A stretch of 64,000 bases of DNA. Source: Prostheceraeus crozeri. Its lineage: Eukaryota; Platyhelminthes; Polycladida; Euryleptidae. Within the stretch, counting starts at the first letter, position 1; every line of letters starts with the position of its first letter. A model generated the notes under the pieces. The model did not search any database, was not told where the DNA came from, and saw nothing but the letters and a program-made list of their open reading frames with translations. The DNA lies in contig CAJQUW010005703.1 of the NCBI GenBank assembly GCA_907163375.1, positions 434,001-498,000 of the forward strand. Direction: 5' to 3'. The translations under genes and the position numbers were made by a program. Shown here piece by piece: positions 1-11,833 of the stretch.

Positions 1-210
1 TCAATCGACTGAAGTGAACCAATAAGATTGAATCTGAAGCGATGACATCACGTGACCTGTACAACTCAAAGCTAGCTGACAATGCTTTGAATCTAGGTTT
101 CATACGAATGATTAAATAAACATGCATCGGCATTTTGGAGTCTCTGTGTCCTACAAGAATTTACGCTGACTTGTGAGGTTTCCGTAAAACGGATGTGTCT
201 GCGTTTTCAG

Positions 211-295
211 GAGCTATCTCTGTTCTCAAGAAGGAATGTCTGTGGACAATGCAGGCGGCCCGGCCCCGGACGAAGATTTTGAAGACCGGCCGCCC
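211..295 (+). CDS. Candidate start-codon exon, cut by a transposon end
   Basis: A good acceptor (tctgcgttttcag, ending at 210) is followed by 25 bp and an ATG at 236. The frame reads MSVDNAGGPAPDEDFEDRPP, an acidic, Pro/Gly-rich peptide in a GC-rich stretch unlike the AT-rich surroundings. At 296 a family C element begins (CATAGAGTA), so the host frame ends at the junction. The acidic run followed by RPP faintly recalls cytosolic adaptor or kinase N-termini, but I do not recognise the protein. No continuation was found after the element ends at 1164. It could be a chance GC-rich piece, or a real first coding exon disrupted or ended here. Confidence 0.3.
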
Positions 296-1164
296 CATAG
301 AGTAGGTATATTAGGTAGAGTAGCAACTAAACATTTATTAAATCCCCAATGTGAATGCAGTTTCGATTTCATTAAATGAACTCGAGTCGAATCCCAGTGT
401 CACCTGTGAGATATGCAAATTTCTTCATTTTTGGAGAGATTTTGACGAATTTGACTGATTATGATAGCAATACAGAAGAAAAAATAGTATTCCACAAATC
501 CTCCTTGTCATGACACCTTGGAGAGGCAATATGGTTTGTTGAATTAGCAATGCAATGAATTCCCGGACCATAACTAAAAGCTCAGCTTTAACATAGCAAG
601 ATTATTTTCTTAAACGTGATCATATCTTAAACTGCCAATGAAAGAGCAAAACATTGTAATTAAAGAAACTTCAGATTATACAATCAACTTTAAAATATGT
701 AAATAGGTCCACATTACTATTCAGATTCAAGAAATAACGGTTTATGAATCATAAAATCATGCCGCTGAAAATTGAATCAAAAGCATGATATCTCAATTAT
801 AAGATCTCAACTTTTCCTTGAAGACTTACAGGAACTTGCATTATAATGATTTTCGTGAAATTTCCTAGATCATCAGATAATTTCCCCTTAATTAAGATGC
901 TTGCTAGCAAATAATCATTCCTTTTGATATCCAATTTGTTTCATACTACTTATAAAGGGGCGTCATGTCGGTAGTATAAAGATTTGCAAAAATTTCGCTT
1001 TTTAAAACTGCTCAAATAATTTTTTGGATCTCAGGAACGTAATCTCCGTTGAAAAACTAAGTAGTTTCATATAAAAGCTATGTAAAAAGATACTGTAAAC
1101 ATTTCAAGAAAGCACTGTAAACAGATACTTTTCTTGAGTGGACACTCTACTTACTTACTATATG
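296..1164 (-). mobile_element. Family C hAT-like non-autonomous element, copy 1
   Basis: Full-length copy of about 869 bp. It is the reverse complement of the copies at 4330, 17575 and 54023. One end is CATAGAGTAGGTATATTAGG and the other ends in TTACTATATG. Internal landmarks shared with the other copies are the ATTTAATAAATGC-like segment near one terminus and the block containing the cgtaatctcc motif near the other. No long ORF. The flanking 8-mers do not match, so the target duplication is lost or the ends are altered. Confidence 0.75.
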
Positions 1165-1213
1165 ATTATTATGCTACTAATAAGTTCATAAGTGCTTTGT
1201 CAGCAATATATAC

Positions 1214-1870
1214 GTGATTGAGATGCTCAATTTTGCAAGAAATCTTCTAGCAAAAGCAGATGCTCTCACGTCCCCAGTACGCCTTCGGAGCGTCAGGGGT
1301 GCTTTCGCGGGAGATTGGCTGAACTGTCCACCATCCCAGTCTCTGCAGACCAAATTATCGAATGATGAAATTCGTATTGCAGCTGGTATTCGTCTTGGGA
1401 CACCTCTGTGTAAGCCGCATAAGTGATCTTGTGGAGTGTCTGTTGATAAGACATGGACTATCCTGATATAGAGCTGCTGACCGCTCCAATCGTTATCATG
1501 CGGCTAACAATTTACTGTCAAAGACATTGAATTATACAATGTATCAACATTCCATCAATTCTTGAACCCTTAGCTCTCATACAATCTGAAAGTAAGCGAC
1601 CTGATGGTATGTGGCTTGTCCAATTCATGAAAGGGAAACCTCTTGTATGATGGGTATTTCACACTTTGTGGCCCTTTGGTAGCCTCTCATATTTATGTTA
1701 CCAATGGAAAGGCGGGTTTAGTCGAAAGATAGGCAGAGACGAAGAAGATTTTGAAATATGAGACTCTCATGGATTCATACGACTTCAGGGGTGTTTCAAT
1801 TGAGACTGGTGCTTTCGGACCAGGTGCTACCCTTCTTGTTCGACAGATCGGAAGCAAGTAAGGTGACTCT
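1214..1870 (+). mobile_element. Decayed retroelement protein C-terminal domain (probably non-LTR)
   Basis: The first frame gives 70 residues with LSNDEIRIAAGIRLGTPLC. Following pieces in other frames include RAADRSNRYHAANNLL, SESKRPDGMWL, and ETLMDSYDFRGVSIETGAFG near the end. This order (RLG.xLC, then CG/GLSC, RH..N, KRPDG, and ET.G.xGP) matches a conserved domain found after the reverse transcriptase in mobile elements of marine invertebrates. The frame is broken in several places, so this is an old copy. The upstream reverse transcriptase was not seen; a family C element lies just before it. Confidence 0.65.
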
Positions 1871-1908
1871 ATATCAATGGTCTGAATGACTCAGGGGTTG
1901 AGTCTTCA

Positions 1909-2336
1909 CTGTAAACCGTAGACCGACAATTATCCTACAAAATTATTGACAAAATCAACCGACGATTGTCACCACCAATATCCTGCGATATCCGACGAAT
2001 TTGTAGGTTCTCCACCGACATCGAAACAGATGCTTTGTATGCAAATTAACTAAACAACAACTGTTGAATATTGATTGATTTTTTCGATTAGTGATTGCTT
2101 GACTTTTGAGCAGTCTGTATTATTGTGTGGCAAAACCATGATTTATTTTGACATAATTTAATTAATTGCCTACATTTTTGATAAAATTCAAGCTATAATT
2201 CATTGCTATTCATTTTGTCGCTTTTTGTCAGATGTTGTAGGAGTTCAGTGGCAATCATCCTACAAGAACTAACAATGACTGACAAAGTAGATTTTGTAGG
2301 ATAAATGTCTGTCAATTGTCAGTCAACGGTTTTCAG
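1909..2336 (+). mobile_element. Family D MITE, copy 1
   Basis: About 428 bp, with ends CTGTAAACCGTAGACCGAC and an inverted counterpart finishing in CAACGGTTTTCAG. Subterminal ATCCTACAAAAT and ATTTTGTAGGAT are inverted matches. The reverse complement of this element occurs at 27837-28235 over its whole length. No ORF. The superfamily is uncertain because no clean target duplication was found. Confidence 0.8.
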
Positions 2337-3462
2337 TGTTGATGCGCAGCGTGATAATGCTGCTTTACTCAGAGGAAGCCTCAATCGTTTGATTACCGAT
2401 GCCTCCATTTTTGTTTCTTGGATGTGTGCTGGATAAATTGCCACCTTTTGTACCTATGAATATTTGAATAAAAATATAATGGAAAAAATTAATTACATCA
2501 AAAGGGAAATTTCAAATTTCTTCAATAAGTTTTTATTAAAAAAACCAATCAAAGAAACCTCAAACCAAGAAGATTTGCACATCATCATTCTTGCCCTCGC
2601 ATCATGATTTTCCAAGGCTGTGGGCGTTATGATAATTTTAACGAGGAATGTTCATCAGTGTCGACTTTTATGACCTTATTCTTCCGCTCTCCAAGACAGA
2701 CGTCAACGCGAAAGAAGACATTTCGACGAAAGGCAATAAAATTCGTAGCTAACGAAGCTGGCGTGTATTTACAGGTGCAATGTGTCAGAGATTGATGAAT
2801 CTTTAGCCATGAAACGAAAGATTTTTTATAAGATTGGTGTTGACGAAAATGTGAATCGTCAGGACATGAGATAATATTTCGTATTTGTGCGAGTGATTCT
2901 TTGGTGTCGGTTCAATGTTCATTTGCACAATTCTAGGATGTCAGTCAAGGTACGGATAGACATTGTTTACATTTATAGTTGACAGTTTACTACTTTTGGC
3001 ATCGTTTTTTTGGCATTTATATGTACGACAATGTAGTCTGTAGATCCTTTTGTCATCGGTAAGATTGGGTGATGTTGGATCTTTGAATTTCTATGCAGGT
3101 GAACACAGGCATCGTCGTATTCGACACGTTTACGAAGCATAATCTTCAATGCACTCCGCTTAATCAGGACATGATTTATCAAGACAGTCGGTTTATCGGG
3201 ATGACTCCTCGTTTCTAATCGTCACATGTATATGCACGGAGACTACTCGCTGGGTCTACATTCGTGAACATGTGCCAGGGTATCATGCGTAAGTGGAGTC
3301 AAACAGGACAAGCGATAGGCCGTCTATCTCACATATTTTCACTATCTTCCACAAGTTGTAAGAGATCACGCATAAACTACAAATCATGGCTAGGGCTAGA
3401 GATCTGGTTCTTTATTAATACATACGTACAAAAGTATTGGTCATACAATGATCCTTGCTATA
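2337..3462. other. No feature recognised
   Basis: Unannotated AT-rich sequence. Short open frames at 2604 (+) and 2973 (-) show no motif, acceptor or repeat that would support coding. Confidence 0.5.
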
Positions 3463-3602
3463 TGCCCGGCCCTGGCTTGCTGTAGGACCGGCCCGGCCTG
3501 GCTGTAGGACCGGCCCTGACTTACTATAGGCCCAACCCTGGCCTGTTTTAGGCCCGGCCCTGGCCTGCTTTAGGCCCTACCGTGGCTTCCTGTACGTCCG
3601 GT
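3463..3602. repeat. GC-rich minisatellite, about five 26-27-bp units
   Basis: Imperfect tandem units around GGCCCGGCCCTGGCCTGC, joined by tgtagg, ctatagg, or ttttagg. It is very C/G-rich against an AT-rich background. The units are diverged, so the array is old or under weak homogenisation. Confidence 0.85.
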
Positions 3603-4329
3603 CAGTTTCCAACTCTGGTCGACTTTAACGACAACACATTGCATGAGAAAAATGTGGCTAGACAACAGCATGCATCAATCGCAATACTGTTGGAGAATAC
3701 TGTAAACATGTGCAGCAGCGGTTCTCATATTTTCTCCTTTCTTAACAGCACGTTCTGTTTTGTATTCTCTAACAAGATAATTAATAATTACATTAACTAG
3801 GAAAGTTGCACAATCGAGTGTTTGATTTACAACTATGTGAACACCTCAAAGTGGGAGCTCGATAGTTTCTCCCCTTTGCCGATATCATGACATTGATTGC
3901 AAGTAAAAGAAGACAGCGGGGATAAAAAGTGCATTGACCTCGGGTTTCAGCTGCAACAAGATGATGAAACATCAATAATTTTGTGGAGAGATAGAGACAA
4001 GAATCTGAGAAAGAAAATTGACACAGCAATCACCTTTGATGATAAAGAAAACGAAGCCAATTTTCATTCGGGTTTGTGAGCAGACTTCAGAGATTATTAC
4101 ATGAGGAATATTGCACGATGATTGGAGAATATAAGCTTAATTCGCATTTTGTCTGTTGATGTGTAGAATAAGGATTCAGTTTGGAGAACAATTAATGTAA
4201 CTCAAACTGAAATTCTCCATTTCTTGTAGTTGATATTGTTTTCTACTTCAGTTTAGACAACATTTGAGGAGAACCTATAAAATATCAACTTTCGATATCA
4301 ATCTAATTAGCCTGCGATAATATCAAGTT
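3603..4329. other. No feature recognised
   Basis: AT-rich spacer between the minisatellite and a family C element. The short open frames (3582 +, 3793 -, 3897 +) overlap each other and carry no recognised motif. Confidence 0.5.
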
Positions 4330-4762
4330 CATAGAGTAAATATATGTATGTAGGCAGAGTGTCGACTCAAAAAAAGTATCAGTATCCAGTGAATACTACC
4401 GACATGAATCCGCTTTATAAGTAGTATGAAGCAAGTTGCATATCAAAAGGAATGAATATTCGCTAACAAGCATCTTATTAAGCTGACGATCTACGAAATT
4501 TAATGAACTGCATTATAATACAAGTCCCTGCAAGTCTTCAAGGAAAAGTTGAAAGATTCTTGGCTGAGATGTCTGGTTTTTCATTCAATTTTCAGCGGCA
4601 TGATCTTATGATTTACAATTGGCGTCATTTCTTGAATCTGAGCAGTAATGGCAATGGGTAATGGGTCTCAACTCATGTTCATTTATTGAAATCGAAACTG
4701 TATACATATTGGGGATTTAATAAATGCTGACTTGCTGCTCTACTTAATATATTTACTCTATG
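4330..4762 (+). mobile_element. Family C hAT-like element, copy 2 (internally deleted)
   Basis: 433 bp against about 865 bp for full copies. Ends CATAGAGTAAATATATG and ATATATTTACTCTATG are inverted repeats. The flanking 8-mers ATCAAGTT (4322-4329) and ATCAATTT (4763-4770) match at 7 of 8 positions, an aged 8-bp target duplication of the length typical for hAT transposons. The left and right thirds align with copies at 17575 and 54023; the middle is missing. Confidence 0.85.
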
Positions 4763-4869
4763 ATCAATTTGTAGACAATCAATGCCATGGTCTTATAAGT
4801 TGCACTCGTATTCGAGAAATGATAAGCACAGCATTACTGGGTGAGCTCATGGCGCAGCAAAGTCATACA

Positions 4870-5195
4870 ACATGACATGTAAACAAAAAACATGGATACG
4901 TCAGCGATTGCAAGAAACAAAATGTGTCTTCAAGGATCTTTTAAAGGAGTATAGGGGTACTGAGTTCCTTAGATCTCTTGGTAAGGAATTCCACAATGCG
5001 GATGCAGCGTAGGATAATGATCTTCTTCTAAAGCGTGTCCGATAATTATGAGACCCCAGAGTTCGGTCATGATCAGATGAGCACAACGACCACCTAGGAG
5101 CACTCCCTTGAGTTTCTGCAGTGAGTGTATTTCTCGAATACGAGTGCAGCTTATAATCATGATCCTCCCGTTTGCTGCCATCACTGATCATGGAT
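4870..5195 (-). mobile_element. LINE ORF2 C-terminus (CR1/L2/Rex-like), 5'-truncated
   Basis: The minus strand encodes 96 residues. They include LRSSD-like (CSSDHD), the RTRFRRRSLSYAASALWNSLP block, and LYSFKRSLKTHF near the stop. This is the well-known end of ORF2 in CR1/L2/Rex-type non-LTR retrotransposons, which follows the reverse transcriptase. No reverse transcriptase is seen upstream, consistent with 5' truncation at about 5195. Confidence 0.82.
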
Positions 5196-5364
5196 TTCTA
5201 AGTAAGCATATATATTCAATATATATGCATTTATTTTGCTATCAGACTTGTAAAGGAAACAGTCACAAGAAGAATTTATCTATTGGCCCTGTCTTTCTCT
5301 TTTCTTTCTTATTTTCTTCTTATGTACAAAATCACAGTAAATGCATATTTGAAGTTCAACTACA

Positions 5365-5725
5365 TTCTTCAAAATGCTCCGATCGCTACGATTCTTTCAG
5401 ACTCGAAGAATTCAAATCATTGTGCTAAAGTTTTCTCAATTGTGTTGGACCTTCCGATCATTATTAAGAAAAGTTGGCAGGCGCACGAAAAAACGTTCAC
5501 AAACTTCGCCGTAGAGTTTGATGTCGTCTGTGTCTCTTTGCTGTGATCCGGTTGATAACAGTCACTGAAACTTCGCACAATTTGGCGTGTTTAATGTTGA
5601 ACTGGCTGCTCATTGTTTGATTGCTATGATATTTAGTCAGCAGATTGTGCCATTTCATTTACGTTGCATGTTCCAATGCTTCCTTTCTAGTCAAACGGAA
5701 GAAGAGACGACCGTCTAATTCTGTG
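5365..5725 (+). mobile_element. Family A hAT-like MITE, copy 1 (left part missing)
   Basis: Begins at cttcaaaatgctccgatcgc and runs to CCGTCTAATTCTGTG, the right terminus of the family. It aligns with copies at 39892, 45434 and 48054 but lacks about 150 bp of the left side. Confidence 0.85.
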
Positions 5726-7494
5726 GACGTGTCTAATTCTTCGGTTTCAGCAGTTTTGGAATCAATGTAGGAGGCCAAAACATTGAATGTCTGTAAATAT
5801 GCAAGAACGTGAATTTCTCGTTTGTTTTGAAAATCTTTCCGGTTTCATTTCCTTCCACGTACTGTTGGTCATAGATATTTGAATATTCAATAGCTGAATT
5901 TAAAACTTAAATTTCGCTTCATCAAAACAAAATGAAAGCAACTTTCCTGTCCTGCAAAGTTACAAGTGCCTGATATAAATGAGCAACTAGATGGATGAAA
6001 AGATGAGCTGCTTTTTCAACTTTGTTGCCAAGATGAGAGTTGAGGGAATTGCGGCTGAGATTTTGCACGTGAGCAATATTCCCACGTTTAAGGATGATCA
6101 AAACGGCCGAAATGACGATGAGGTAGCAGTGCTGGTGAGGATCACAAGTTTCATCTTTTAGCGGATGGCCACTCTGCCATCAAATTCTGTCTCAGATGAA
6201 CTGATAGGAATATCAGAACGAAGATGAAAAAATGAGTAGGACGCATCGTATCCTTATGAGTTCAAGAACAGCTTTTTGAGATGACCTTTCGAATGATTGG
6301 AGAGCAATGAAGACATTTACGATCATTAGATTGGAGAAATACACGTTGGAATGTCTTAACTATAACAATGCGACTTTTCGTTATTTACACTAGTTGAACA
6401 ATACTTGTTGTCACACGGTAGTGTCTACTTGCCGCACAGCAACGGTGTAAGAAGTCACAGCCCAGCGTGTTCTAATTCACTTGCACCCACAGTTGTAAGA
6501 CTGACAAGTATGACAAGTGCAACGTCTTCGCAAGTGTGATGGGTCACATTGAACCGATTTCTATGTCATTGCAGAAACCTCTACCTTAACAATTCAACAA
6601 TTAGATCCAAAAATGAATGAGTTTCAAACATAGAGGTCTTTTAATTTTGTTCCCTGATGCATTGCGGTAAGATGAACATTTCAAAGATTAGAATATCCGT
6701 CTGAACTGCTGATATGCAAGCACGAAACGTCCTTCGATTGCGACGTCTAAAGAGAAAGCATTTAAAGGCATTCTCTAGTTGATCATTTTGTGTCATAGTC
6801 CATGTCACTTTAATATACAATTTTTAAACAATATATTTTTATACATTTAATAATAACATAACTATTACTATTTTAATGATATTCAACTTTGATGTATTTT
6901 AATACAAGTTCATACTCTCCATCATAGCAAGGCAGCAACTGAAAGTTAATCATGAAGTTAGCTTCAAAAGAATAGAGAGCACAAAAGAGAGATAGAGAAC
7001 ATTCGGGTTAGTTGACAAAGAATGCTTCTTACCTACATTGTAAGTAATGGATTTCGGTCTAGATACAGCAATTTTAAGTAGAAATTGAGTGTTATGAGTC
7101 TGTGACACACCAGCAAACCTATTTGACAATGAAATTCTGCCTGTCGATAGTTTCGAAGCGGTTTCAGAAATCATTTGTCACGCGGTCCGATATCTATGAT
7201 TTATGCAACTCATGCATCGAGGAAGTAATGTCAGTTTGGCAGAAAACGGTGGCGACTATACAGCACTCTCGATTAAACTCGCTCGTGTAATCTCTCGTGG
7301 TGTAGGAGCTAGCCTTTAATTGCACAGATGACGCCGCTGGTTGGCAGGTTCAATTTATACAGATTAAAATTTCTTTACCATAGAAATCTGAAAATATTAC
7401 ATCAAAGGACAAGAACGGACATGCACGAGCAATGATAAGTCGTGGACATTCGTTTTGTTGACAACTGCACGTAAGCGATGACTATGGACCGACA
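5726..7494. other. No feature recognised
   Basis: AT-rich, probably intergenic or intronic sequence. Open frames at 6950 (-) and 7102 (+) overlap on opposite strands and show no motif. Around 6430-6550 the words cacttgc and gacaagt recur irregularly. Confidence 0.5.
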
Positions 7495-7742
7495 CTTAGA
7501 AATAGACTTTTTATCTGAAGTTGACTGTAAGAATGGAAATTGACCTTACATCCGGGGGGACAAAGTTGGGGCATGAAACACCAATTAGAAAGCTTAGAAT
7601 TGCACATGAAACTGATTCTAGCCATGATTCAGCCGTTGACAGGTGCATCCAAGTGAAACTGCGTGCGATTTTGTGCCACTGTTTGTGTATTGCATGGAGA
7701 TTTACTGACATTCCAAAGGTTTTATTGTTATCAATTTCTATG
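7495..7742 (-). mobile_element. Family B hAT-like MITE, copy 1
   Basis: About 248 bp, reverse complement of the 256-bp copies at 26568 and 50811. Ends are CTTAGAAATAG and TATCAATTTCTATG. The flanking 8-mers do not match. It lies head-to-head with a second, partial copy starting about 25 bp further on. Confidence 0.8.
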
Positions 7743-7768
7743 CCTATGAACGGTGGGTACTTCGTCAG

Positions 7769-7920
7769 CATGGAAATTGATAACAATAAAATCTCTAGAA
7801 TGGAAGTAAAGCGTGATGCCATAGACTTCTAGCTTATGTGATCAGTCCAGTACACTATAGATCTAGGAGTCTATGGCTTCATGCAATACACAATAGTGGC
7901 ACGAAAATCACACGCATTTT
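7769..7920 (+). mobile_element. Family B MITE, partial copy carrying a small insertion
   Basis: Starts with CATGGAAATTGATAACAATA and follows the family to about gcacgcatttt, where it stops. Compared with other copies it has about 60 extra bp after gaagtaaagc, bounded by the inverted pair at 7818-7832 and 7863-7877. Confidence 0.75.
7818..7877. mobile_element. 60-bp inverted-repeat insertion inside family B
   Basis: GCCATAGACTTCTAG at one end and CTAGGAGTCTATGGC at the other are inverted repeats with one mismatch. The segment is absent from the other family B copies, so it is a very small inserted palindrome. The word ATAGACTTCTA recurs in the fold-back at 25957-26545. Confidence 0.6.
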
Positions 7921-8570
7921 ATCAACATCAGCATTTTATCTTTAGTAGAGGTCTTAAAGTTGCCAGGAATTATCAAATTTCAAGACAAATTGATATACAT
8001 ATATTTGCTTTTACAGCGACTTCATCAACGATTCAAATACTTCGCACATAGGGATTTGAACAATCATCAGAAATCCATTCAATACAGGAAACAGTAGTTT
8101 ATGAATAAGGAGAATTCATCATGTACAATGAAATAAACAGTACAAACATTGAATACATGTAACAAAGAGTACAATGGATAAGCATTGCGGATTGAGGATA
8201 GCTTTACAATGTCTCTTGAGTATAAGAATGTGAAATTATTTGATGAAAATTCTCTAGAGATCACCAAACAATTTCCTTTTCTTTTTCGTTGCTGCCGTTA
8301 CAAGAGATGGTTAATAGAAACTTCATCAGATGAAAAAGCGCAGGACGATAGATTGAAGTTTCAAAGTACGACACTTTACTTAGTTTCGAGAGAAAGCAGA
8401 TCCTTGAAATTCCACACAATGATGTTTTCAGCGATCTTATTTCACTTCTGTAAAAGTGCGTTACATGGCGTGGGTGAAAGGAGTCGTTTGTCAGCTGCTG
8501 TGATGTTTACAACAACATAATTATCAACATAGCAACAAATGTAGTTAAAAATAGTTCATTCCTCTTTCCT
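7921..8570. other. No feature recognised
   Basis: AT-rich. Overlapping small open frames on both strands (8079 -, 8185 +) show no motif that I recognise. Confidence 0.45.
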
Positions 8571-8785
8571 GGTGGTCATCGTGGCTCAGTGTCTAAGTGC
8601 TTATCCTAGCGATCTTCTGGTACAGAGGTCGAGCCCCGAAAGTGTCATTGGAAGTCGGCAAGAAAGGCATCCGGACTGAAAGTGACCTAATGCCCAAGAA
8701 ATGTCTTACTAAGTCCGCACATTCAAAGCCACCAGTAAGGGGAGTATTGACTTTAAACCATCATTTCATTTCATCATTTCCAATT
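8571..8785 (+). mobile_element. tRNA-derived SINE (family S1)
   Basis: A tRNA-like head has an A-box-like TGGCTCAGTGTCTAAG and a B-box-like GAGGTCGAGCCCC. It is followed by an unrelated body and a 3' tail of catttcatttcatc units. This head-body-tail order is typical of RNA polymerase III SINEs. No cloverleaf with a paired acceptor stem can be formed, so it is not a tRNA gene. Confidence 0.7.
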
Positions 8786-10867
8786 ACTGTGCAAGTAATT
8801 CCAAAGCACTGGCTTTCGCAGCATAGATGTTGAATTCTGCGGTCACAAAAAATAAGACTTTGAATAAAAATAGCTCAGTAAAGCAGTTTCACTCAATGTT
8901 TATATTAATATTCAATTTATCATATCACATCGGTGGCATAATAAACGTTTGATGTAACTCTTTGTTGGAGATTATCAAAAATTAATAGAATTTTGATTAA
9001 TTGATTGCTCAGAAATTTTTATTTTAATTCATTGATGTCTTTGAGACTTCAAATATCGATTACTTGATTTCATCAATTTCCTAAGTCACTCGATTGATAA
9101 ATTCCTATCAAATTCTTTATCTTTCCTATCAAATTCCTATTAAATTCTTATTTATAAATTCTCGTAATACAATCATGTAATCACACACGCACAAGTCATG
9201 AGAAATAACCTGTGCGAGGCAAAGTGTTTGTATATATCAAGTGTGGAAGCTCCCCACTACCCTATTGTATTTTTACTGGTGCCAAATCCACCATATTTTT
9301 TAGGCAAGATCATAGCTATTTTCTTGAGAGTGGAAATGGCAACTTTTCCTCCCTAAACTATGTTGTACAGCCCCAGCGAAGCGAGGGTTGGATAGTCTAT
9401 GGTTGGACAGATACCTAAGGGGCAAAACGTTTATGTCCTCTCGGAAGAATGTAGCTTTTCATTTTGTGACTTACAGATGTCTATTGCTTATTATGAAATT
9501 AATGTTTACACCTATGGTTACACCGCAAAATCTATGAATGAGCTAATCCAGGGACTATATCGATATCTTCGCAGTCTCTGGCTGAACACCATTTGTCTAT
9601 AGACTTCTATGATTTGCTCTAGGAGTTTTCATAGAAAAATTTTACAATTTCTAAAAGGTACAACAATCGATATCGTATTTAAGGACTGTTGCAAAGAAAT
9701 TCAGTGAAAAATGGCAGCAACCTTATGGAAGTGTGTTGAGCCTGGTGAAAGTCGACTATAACAAAAGCCAAAGATGGACAGCCCGAATAAATACTCGTGC
9801 ATCACGTTCCCCTTGGAACTTAGTTCACGCGTGCGCACTTTGTGAAGTCACATTTGAGTCATCATCGCCGTCAGCATGAGTTTCCCGATGATATCTAGGA
9901 TACCCATGTTTCTAGTGCTATGATCCTATTCGATTTCTTGCGATTTCCGTAAAGCACGACGTGTTAAGTCACTGGCGGGGGAGACTGGAAAAGAGCCGAA
10001 AAATCGAAATTTGGAACTACCATGTGATCTATAAGTCTAGATTTAATTTTCATTTGATGCCAGTTTGATTTAATATTCTCTTTGAACTTTTGAATATTCT
10101 GAATTATTTGTAAAGACAAATTTGTCTACGATGAACAGTCAGACAAATTAGTCTATCAGACATTATCTGCCAATCGATTGATTAATGACAAAATTGTGTA
10201 GAAATATCATGTTTAATGAAATGTCTATTGACCCTGAAGCTTAGATGTTTCTTCTTTGATTTATTTGCATTTTTTCACAATTCAAGGACATTCGGCATCT
10301 TCTACGTCGCAATCTTTTCTTAAACAAGAAAGACGTGATAACATGATATCTCGACTGTTTTGTCGCAGCAAACTTGCATGTAACTGCGATAAGACCAAGA
10401 AATCTTAAAATAGACTTGGATATTCAACAAAGTTCGTGAAACTTATCTTCCGATACTGACGGCTGGTAGTATTTCGCTGAATCAATTTTTATAGTCAGAC
10501 GCCTAATGATCCGATGATAAAATATTGATGCAATCACGAAATGATTAGAAACAAACGTTCCAAACAAGCACAGACGAAGGCATAACATGTTTGCAGGCGT
10601 CATTTCTAAATTGAAAGGTAGAGATTTCTGTCAAAGTAAATATAGACTAAACGGAGTAAATGATTGATACGTGCACGTATTATATTTGATGCCACATATT
10701 CTCTAGGAATTCATTCATCTGAAAGTCTCGAATAGGATGTTTGGGAAGTTGAAATAGCGAAATTTGCCCTATCTGGGGTGGGGTATGATACCTAGACATC
10801 GGTAAGAGCTATGAAAATTACTAGGGCTAATTAGCTTTTTTAGTAATGGGAAATACCTGTAAGTAGT
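8786..10867. other. No feature recognised
   Basis: Two kilobases of AT-rich sequence. Small open frames at 9212 and 9399 (+) have no recognisable domain. 9600-9645 holds a short imperfect palindromic stretch (atagacttctatg with an inverted gagttttcatag). Confidence 0.45.
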
Positions 10868-11519
10868 CAAAAAAGTTATCAGTTAGCCAAGCTGCTGTAT
10901 TATTATCTTACAAATTTTCACCGATATGACGGCCTGTTCACGTAAAAAAGGATATTCAAATTACATCTTACATAAAAATCAAAAATATCAATGTCTGATA
11001 AGTTTAACATTCATCTTTGTTATTGAGGCTTGGTTTCATAGATTTTATTAATATGGCCTCTCTGAAACGTAGGTTAATGCTGTTTGTATCAAACGCTATG
11101 ATTTTGACTGTAAACGGGAAAGCTATGTTAGGAGAGCAACTTAGGTGATGTTTGAGTACCAACATGCTGTTTAATCCGTTCACTCCATACACGCATTAAA
11201 GAAAATGCCGCAAACAAAGACTCAAGTGTACTCAAACATCACCTAAGTTGCTCTCCTAACATAGCTTTCCCGTTTACAGTCAAAATCATAGCGTTTGATA
11301 CAAACAGCATTAAACTACGTTTCAGAAAGGCCATATTAATAAAATCTATGAAACCAAGCCTCAATAACAAAGATGAATGTTAAACTTATCAGACATTGAT
11401 ATTTTTGATTTTTATGTAAGATGTAATTTGAAAATCCTTTTTTACGTGAACAGGCCGTCATATCGGTGAAAATTTGTAAGATAATAATACAGCAGCTTGG
11501 CTAACTGATAACTTTTTGA
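10868..11519. repeat. Large palindrome: 292-bp arms, 68-bp centre
   Basis: The left arm (10868-11159) and right arm (11228-11519) are inverted copies differing at only a few positions. Examples are gtaggttaatg against cattaaactac, and short indels. The ends read TCAAAAAAGTTATCAG and CTGATAACTTTTTGA. The 13-mer TGTAAGTAGTCAA lies both at 10858-10870 and at 11561-11573, outside the arms. No coding frame is conserved. Confidence 0.92.
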
Positions 11520-11616
11520 TTTAATTTAAATATGCTGCTTAAAGAAAATTATATCTCATTTGTAAGTAGTCAATTTAGTGAATATTCCTAATCATTTGAG
11601 GTATGTGTAAGTCACG

Positions 11617-11833
11617 ATTCCCTAAGGCTTCAGCCACACTGAAAGTAAAGCAAACACGAACGTCCCGAGCGTCTCGAGCAAACGTATGTCCGTAAGCTAT
11701 TAATCGCTCTGCTTTGCTTTGCTCGCAGTGTGGCAGTCTACAACTGCTTCAATTATGACTTCATATTTGCTGCAAAACGCTTTGCTCGGAAACGCTTGGA
11801 AAAGCTCGATGTATGGCTGAGGCTGAGACTTGG
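11617..11833. mobile_element. Family I MITE with subterminal GAGCG-type repeats, copy 1
   Basis: Ends CTAAGGCTTCAGCCACACTG and GTATGGCTGAGGCTGAG are imperfect inverted repeats. Inside, gagcg/cgctc words, gcaaacg and gctttgctttgctcg recur. The second copy is at 46918-47131, in the opposite orientation. Confidence 0.72.

Noticed and set aside
7521-7832. Overlapping 103-aa ORFs on both strands
   Set aside because: They lie in head-to-head family B MITEs and reflect the inverted repeat, not a gene.
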